From positions 3,038,001 through 3,102,000 of the forward strand of contig CP019882.1 of assembly GCA_002007745.1 (NCBI GenBank): a stretch of DNA of 64,000 nt. Direction: 5' to 3'. A program made the translations under genes and the position numbers. The notes beneath the pieces were generated by a model. The model saw only the letters and a list, made by a program, of their open reading frames with translations, did not search any database and had not been told where the DNA came from. The DNA comes from Mycolicibacterium litorale (GTDB taxonomy: Bacteria; Actinomycetota; Actinomycetes; Mycobacteriales; Mycobacteriaceae). The number at the start of each line of letters is the position of its first letter. The first letter of the stretch is position 1. Shown here in pieces: positions 61,071-64,000 of this stretch.

Positions 61071-64000
61071 TCAGTCCGGCGTTCCGCCGAGGTGGGCACG
61101 TGCCGAGGCCGTCAAGCGCTTGTACTCCCCCGTATCGGGGTCCAGATGCCAGGCGTTACGCGACGCCTTGGGAACACCGGCGGCCCGCAACGCCGAGACA
61201 GTCGGCCGGTAGGTGGCGCTCAGCGGGATCTCGGGCACGACGTGCACGACGTCCGCAGGCAAGCCGACCGGCATCGCGGCGACCGCCTCGGTCAGATCGG
61301 CCGCCGTCACCGTCATCCCCGGCCGCAGGGTGATGGCCGTGACCGCGAGCGCATCGCCTCCCACCTCGACGCCATAGGTGGCGGCGACGTCGACGGCGGG
61401 AATCCGGCTGATCGCGTCGGTGATCGGCTCGGGGAACACCACCCGCGGCGGCCACGAATCAGCATGGGCCGGTTACCCAGCAGCCAGAAGTCCCCGTCAT
61501 CGTCGCGGCGGAACACATACTCCGTCGAGATCCAGGTGTCGCCCGGGGCGAACACGCCGCGTTTGACCGTCGCGGTCGGGTCGATCGGCCCCCGCCGGCG
61601 GGCCAGCAGAACGCCGACCTGGTTGGGTTCGGCGACCGCGACGAATCCGCGCTCGTCCTCGAGGATCAGGTCGTCGTCGGCGTCGTACGCAGCCAGTTCC
61701 ACCTGACCGGCGCCGGGCAGCGGGCGGCCCTTGCTGCCCACCTTGGCCCCGGACACGTTGGCCAGCACCGCCTGCCCATCGGTGGTGGCGAAGAACTCGA
61801 CGATATTGGCCGGGGCGAAGGCGTCCACCGTGCGCTTCCACAGCCCGGTCGGCATGCCGGAACCGATGAACAACCGCACCGGATGGTTGCCGCGCGAGAA
61901 GAGTCCCGGTTCGCCGATGTCATCCAAGACTTCACGCAGCATGGTCCAGGTGTACGACACGACGGTCACGCCGTACTGACGGATCTCGGCCAGGAAGCGA
62001 TCCGGGCGCAGCCCCCGTGACAAAGCGATCCGGGTGCCGCCGACCACGGCGCCGCCGAGGCTCACCAGCAGTCCGGACTGGTGGTGCAACGGGGTCAGGC
62101 AGTAGAGGGTGTCGCCGCGGCTGAGCGCGGCGGCCGAGGCGGTGCCGAACGCCGACAGCGCCCACCGGTAGTTGGTGATCTGCTTGGGCACCAACTCGCC
62201 GCCGATCGTGCTGAACGCCACGAACGCCAGGTCGCGCGCGAAACCGGGATTCGGCCGATACCAACCCGGCAGCTCGACCACGTCGGGGTCGATCTTCTCC
62301 ATGTCGATGACGTCGCTGTCGCCGGGGAGGTTGAGGTCACGGGCCTCACCGCCGCCGAGCACCAGGACCTTGACCGGCAGCTGCCGGGCCGACGCGAGGT
62401 TGCCCGGGTCGGTGATCACCTCGGTGACCCCGCCCAGCCGGACAGCGTCGTCGAGATCGGCGTCCGGCGGCATCAGCACCGCGACCGCGCCGAGCCGGGA
62501 CAGCGCGGCGATGGCCACCAGCGCGGACGGCCGGGTGTCCATCAGCACACCCACCCGCACCCCCTGCCGGACCCCGACCGCGATCAGGCCCCGGACCACA
62601 TTGTTGATCCGCCGGTTGACCGCCTCATAGGTGTGGACGCGGCCGTCGAACAGCAGGAACTCGCCGTTCGGCGCGCCGTTAGCCTGCTCGTCGATGATGC
62701 GGCCCAACGAGATCCGGGTGTGGTCGTTGATCTGGCCGAGCCGGACCAGGCGCGGCAGGGTGCGGGCGGTCTCGACGACCAGGGTGCGCATCGACTTGTT
62801 GGCGCCGACCACCGCATCGGCGGTGCCGCGGGCCAGGGACAACGCCAGACCCGAGGCCTCGGCGACGCCGTGCATGACGCGCGAACTCAACGCGACGCCC
62901 GATTCCGAAGGCTCGGCGTCGGTCTCCTCCATCGGGGAGATGTTGGTGGGCCGGGCATCCTGGCCGGCCAGCCACAACACCCAGCCCGCCACGGTCGGCC
63001 ACGACGTGGTGGCGGCCTTGGAACCGACGACCAGGCCGAAGTGACCGGCCCGGATCATCGCCTCGTACACCTCGGCAGTCGGCGCGGCCCGTTTGATGCC
63101 CCGCACCGAGGCGGGCTGGCCGATGTCGTCGACCTCCCCGATGAACGCCAGCACCGGGCAGGTGATGTCGGCGAGCGTCACCAGCTGACCGTTGATGGCG
63201 AAGCCGCCGGTCATCATCCGGTTGTGCGCGATGAACTGTTTGAGCAATTCGGAGATAGCCGGGCCGGACCAGGCGATCCAACCTTCGCTGTCGAGAAACC
63301 GCCGCTGCTGTTCGCGGGGTAGCAGCGCCTCCCGGTCGTGCAGCTGGAGCATGAAGTCGATCCGGGCCTTGGCCGTCTTGAGCGGATCGAGCATCTGAAA
63401 ACCGGTGCGGGCCAACCAGCCTGGAATATCCATCCGGTTGAAGACGTGGTCGGCCATGAAATCGGCGGCGACGGCCCCGAAATTCGGCGGGATGCCCATC
63501 GGCAGTGCGGCAAGGGTGTCCACCGGTGAGCCGAACGCCACGATGCTGGCGATGTCCTTGGACCGTCGGTAGGCGGCCGTCTGGTAGCAGAACATGCCGC
63601 CCTGGGAGTAGCCGACCAGGTGCACTCCGTGGCCGGTGGTGTCCTTGACGGTGTCGATGGCTTCGCTGAGCGCGACGATGTGATCGGTCAGGGTGCGTTC
63701 CATGCCGCCCTCGACCTCGTCGGGCGACCCGAAGTCGATCACCCACGGATCGATGCCGGCCGCATGCAGGATGCCGACCGCGCCGTCCTCCTTGGTGACG
63801 TCCCACATGTTGGCCGACATCATCATCGGGTGGACCATCAGGACCGGCGGGCCGGCGGGCGGCTGACCTGGCCGGTTGTCGGGTGGGAAATACCGCCGCA
63901 GCTTGTACATCGGCTTGCTCTCGACAGTCTGGAACGGCGAGGGCACCACGCCGGTCTCCAGACCGCCCCAGCGCAGCACCTCGAAACCGTTCTGGGCGGT
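61071..64000 (-). CDS. Lipase/PHA synthase-like and acyl-CoA synthetase fusion protein (Rv1683-like; 5' end cut by window, frameshifted near 3' end)
   Basis: At least 976 residues. The N-terminal half is a PhaC-like alpha/beta hydrolase (VLMVHPMMMSANMWD, nucleophile elbow VGYSQGGMF, then FIGEVDDIGQPAS and a late RAGHFG histidine). The C-terminal half is an AMP-forming acyl-CoA synthetase (FLLFDGRVHTYEAVNRRINN, VAFSTIGGELVPKQITNYRW, FRRDDDGDFWLLGN). The frame breaks at 61452-61453 (one G missing on the coding strand) and continues to 61071. Rv1683 has the same fusion and is linked to triacylglycerol turnover. The start lies beyond 64000. Confidence 0.9.

Overview
The window is high-GC actinobacterial chromosome and almost certainly comes from a rapidly growing mycobacterium (Mycolicibacterium type). 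Three things show this. The block der-cmk-(pseudouridine synthase)-scpB-scpA-parA-like-xerD-NUDIX-pyrG-mctB-steA-recN-nadK-tlyA-tyrS-mpg follows the gene order of the M. tuberculosis Rv1713 to Rv1683 region. A complete rRNA operon lies just downstream of tyrS, the site of the second (rrnB) operon that fast growers have and slow growers lack. The 16S gene also has the short helix-18 form typical of fast growers. No PE, PPE or ESX gene is visible.

Layout. 1-6745 (minus): a hydantoinase/oxoprolinase A gene, cut by the window edge, in one tightly overlapping operon with a complete dipeptide-type ABC importer, divergent from a TetR regulator. 7.6-15.4 kb: a small lipoprotein, an SbnA-like PLP enzyme divergent from a GNAT acetyltransferase, a YhgE/Pip membrane protein with a degenerate ABC ATPase, a TetR regulator with tandem operators, an MFS exporter and an alpha/beta hydrolase. 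15.5-28.3 kb: an accessory surface-protein island with a very large secreted protein carrying PecA-like aspartic protease and beta-helix domains, two PGRS-type Gly-rich proteins that carry Sec signal peptides instead of PE domains, a second PecA-like protease, an alpha/beta hydrolase-LuxR fusion and a methyltransferase translationally coupled to one PGRS gene. 28.3-32.6 kb: small conserved proteins, a secreted Ala-rich protein, tRNA-Pro, a TauE/SafE exporter and a nitroreductase. 32.6-50.4 kb (minus): the long housekeeping block for translation, chromosome segregation and repair, interrupted by one secreted-protein gene on the opposite strand. 50.4-56.1 kb (minus): 5S, 23S and 16S rRNA with leader, promoter and an insulating hairpin. 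56.1-64 kb: tyrS, mpg, an ABC-2 exporter with its TetR regulator, a Trm112-like protein, a secreted protein and the 3' part of a lipase/acyl-CoA synthetase fusion.

At least thirteen reading frames are broken by what looks like one missing base, nearly always in a run of G or C, and one of them is the essential gene tyrS. I read these as probable sequencing or assembly errors and annotate the genes at full length with the break positions. The most interesting biology is the PE-less PGRS/PecA island. It suggests that Gly-rich PGRS proteins and their PecA-type proteases form a Sec-secreted module independent of PE domains and type VII secretion.
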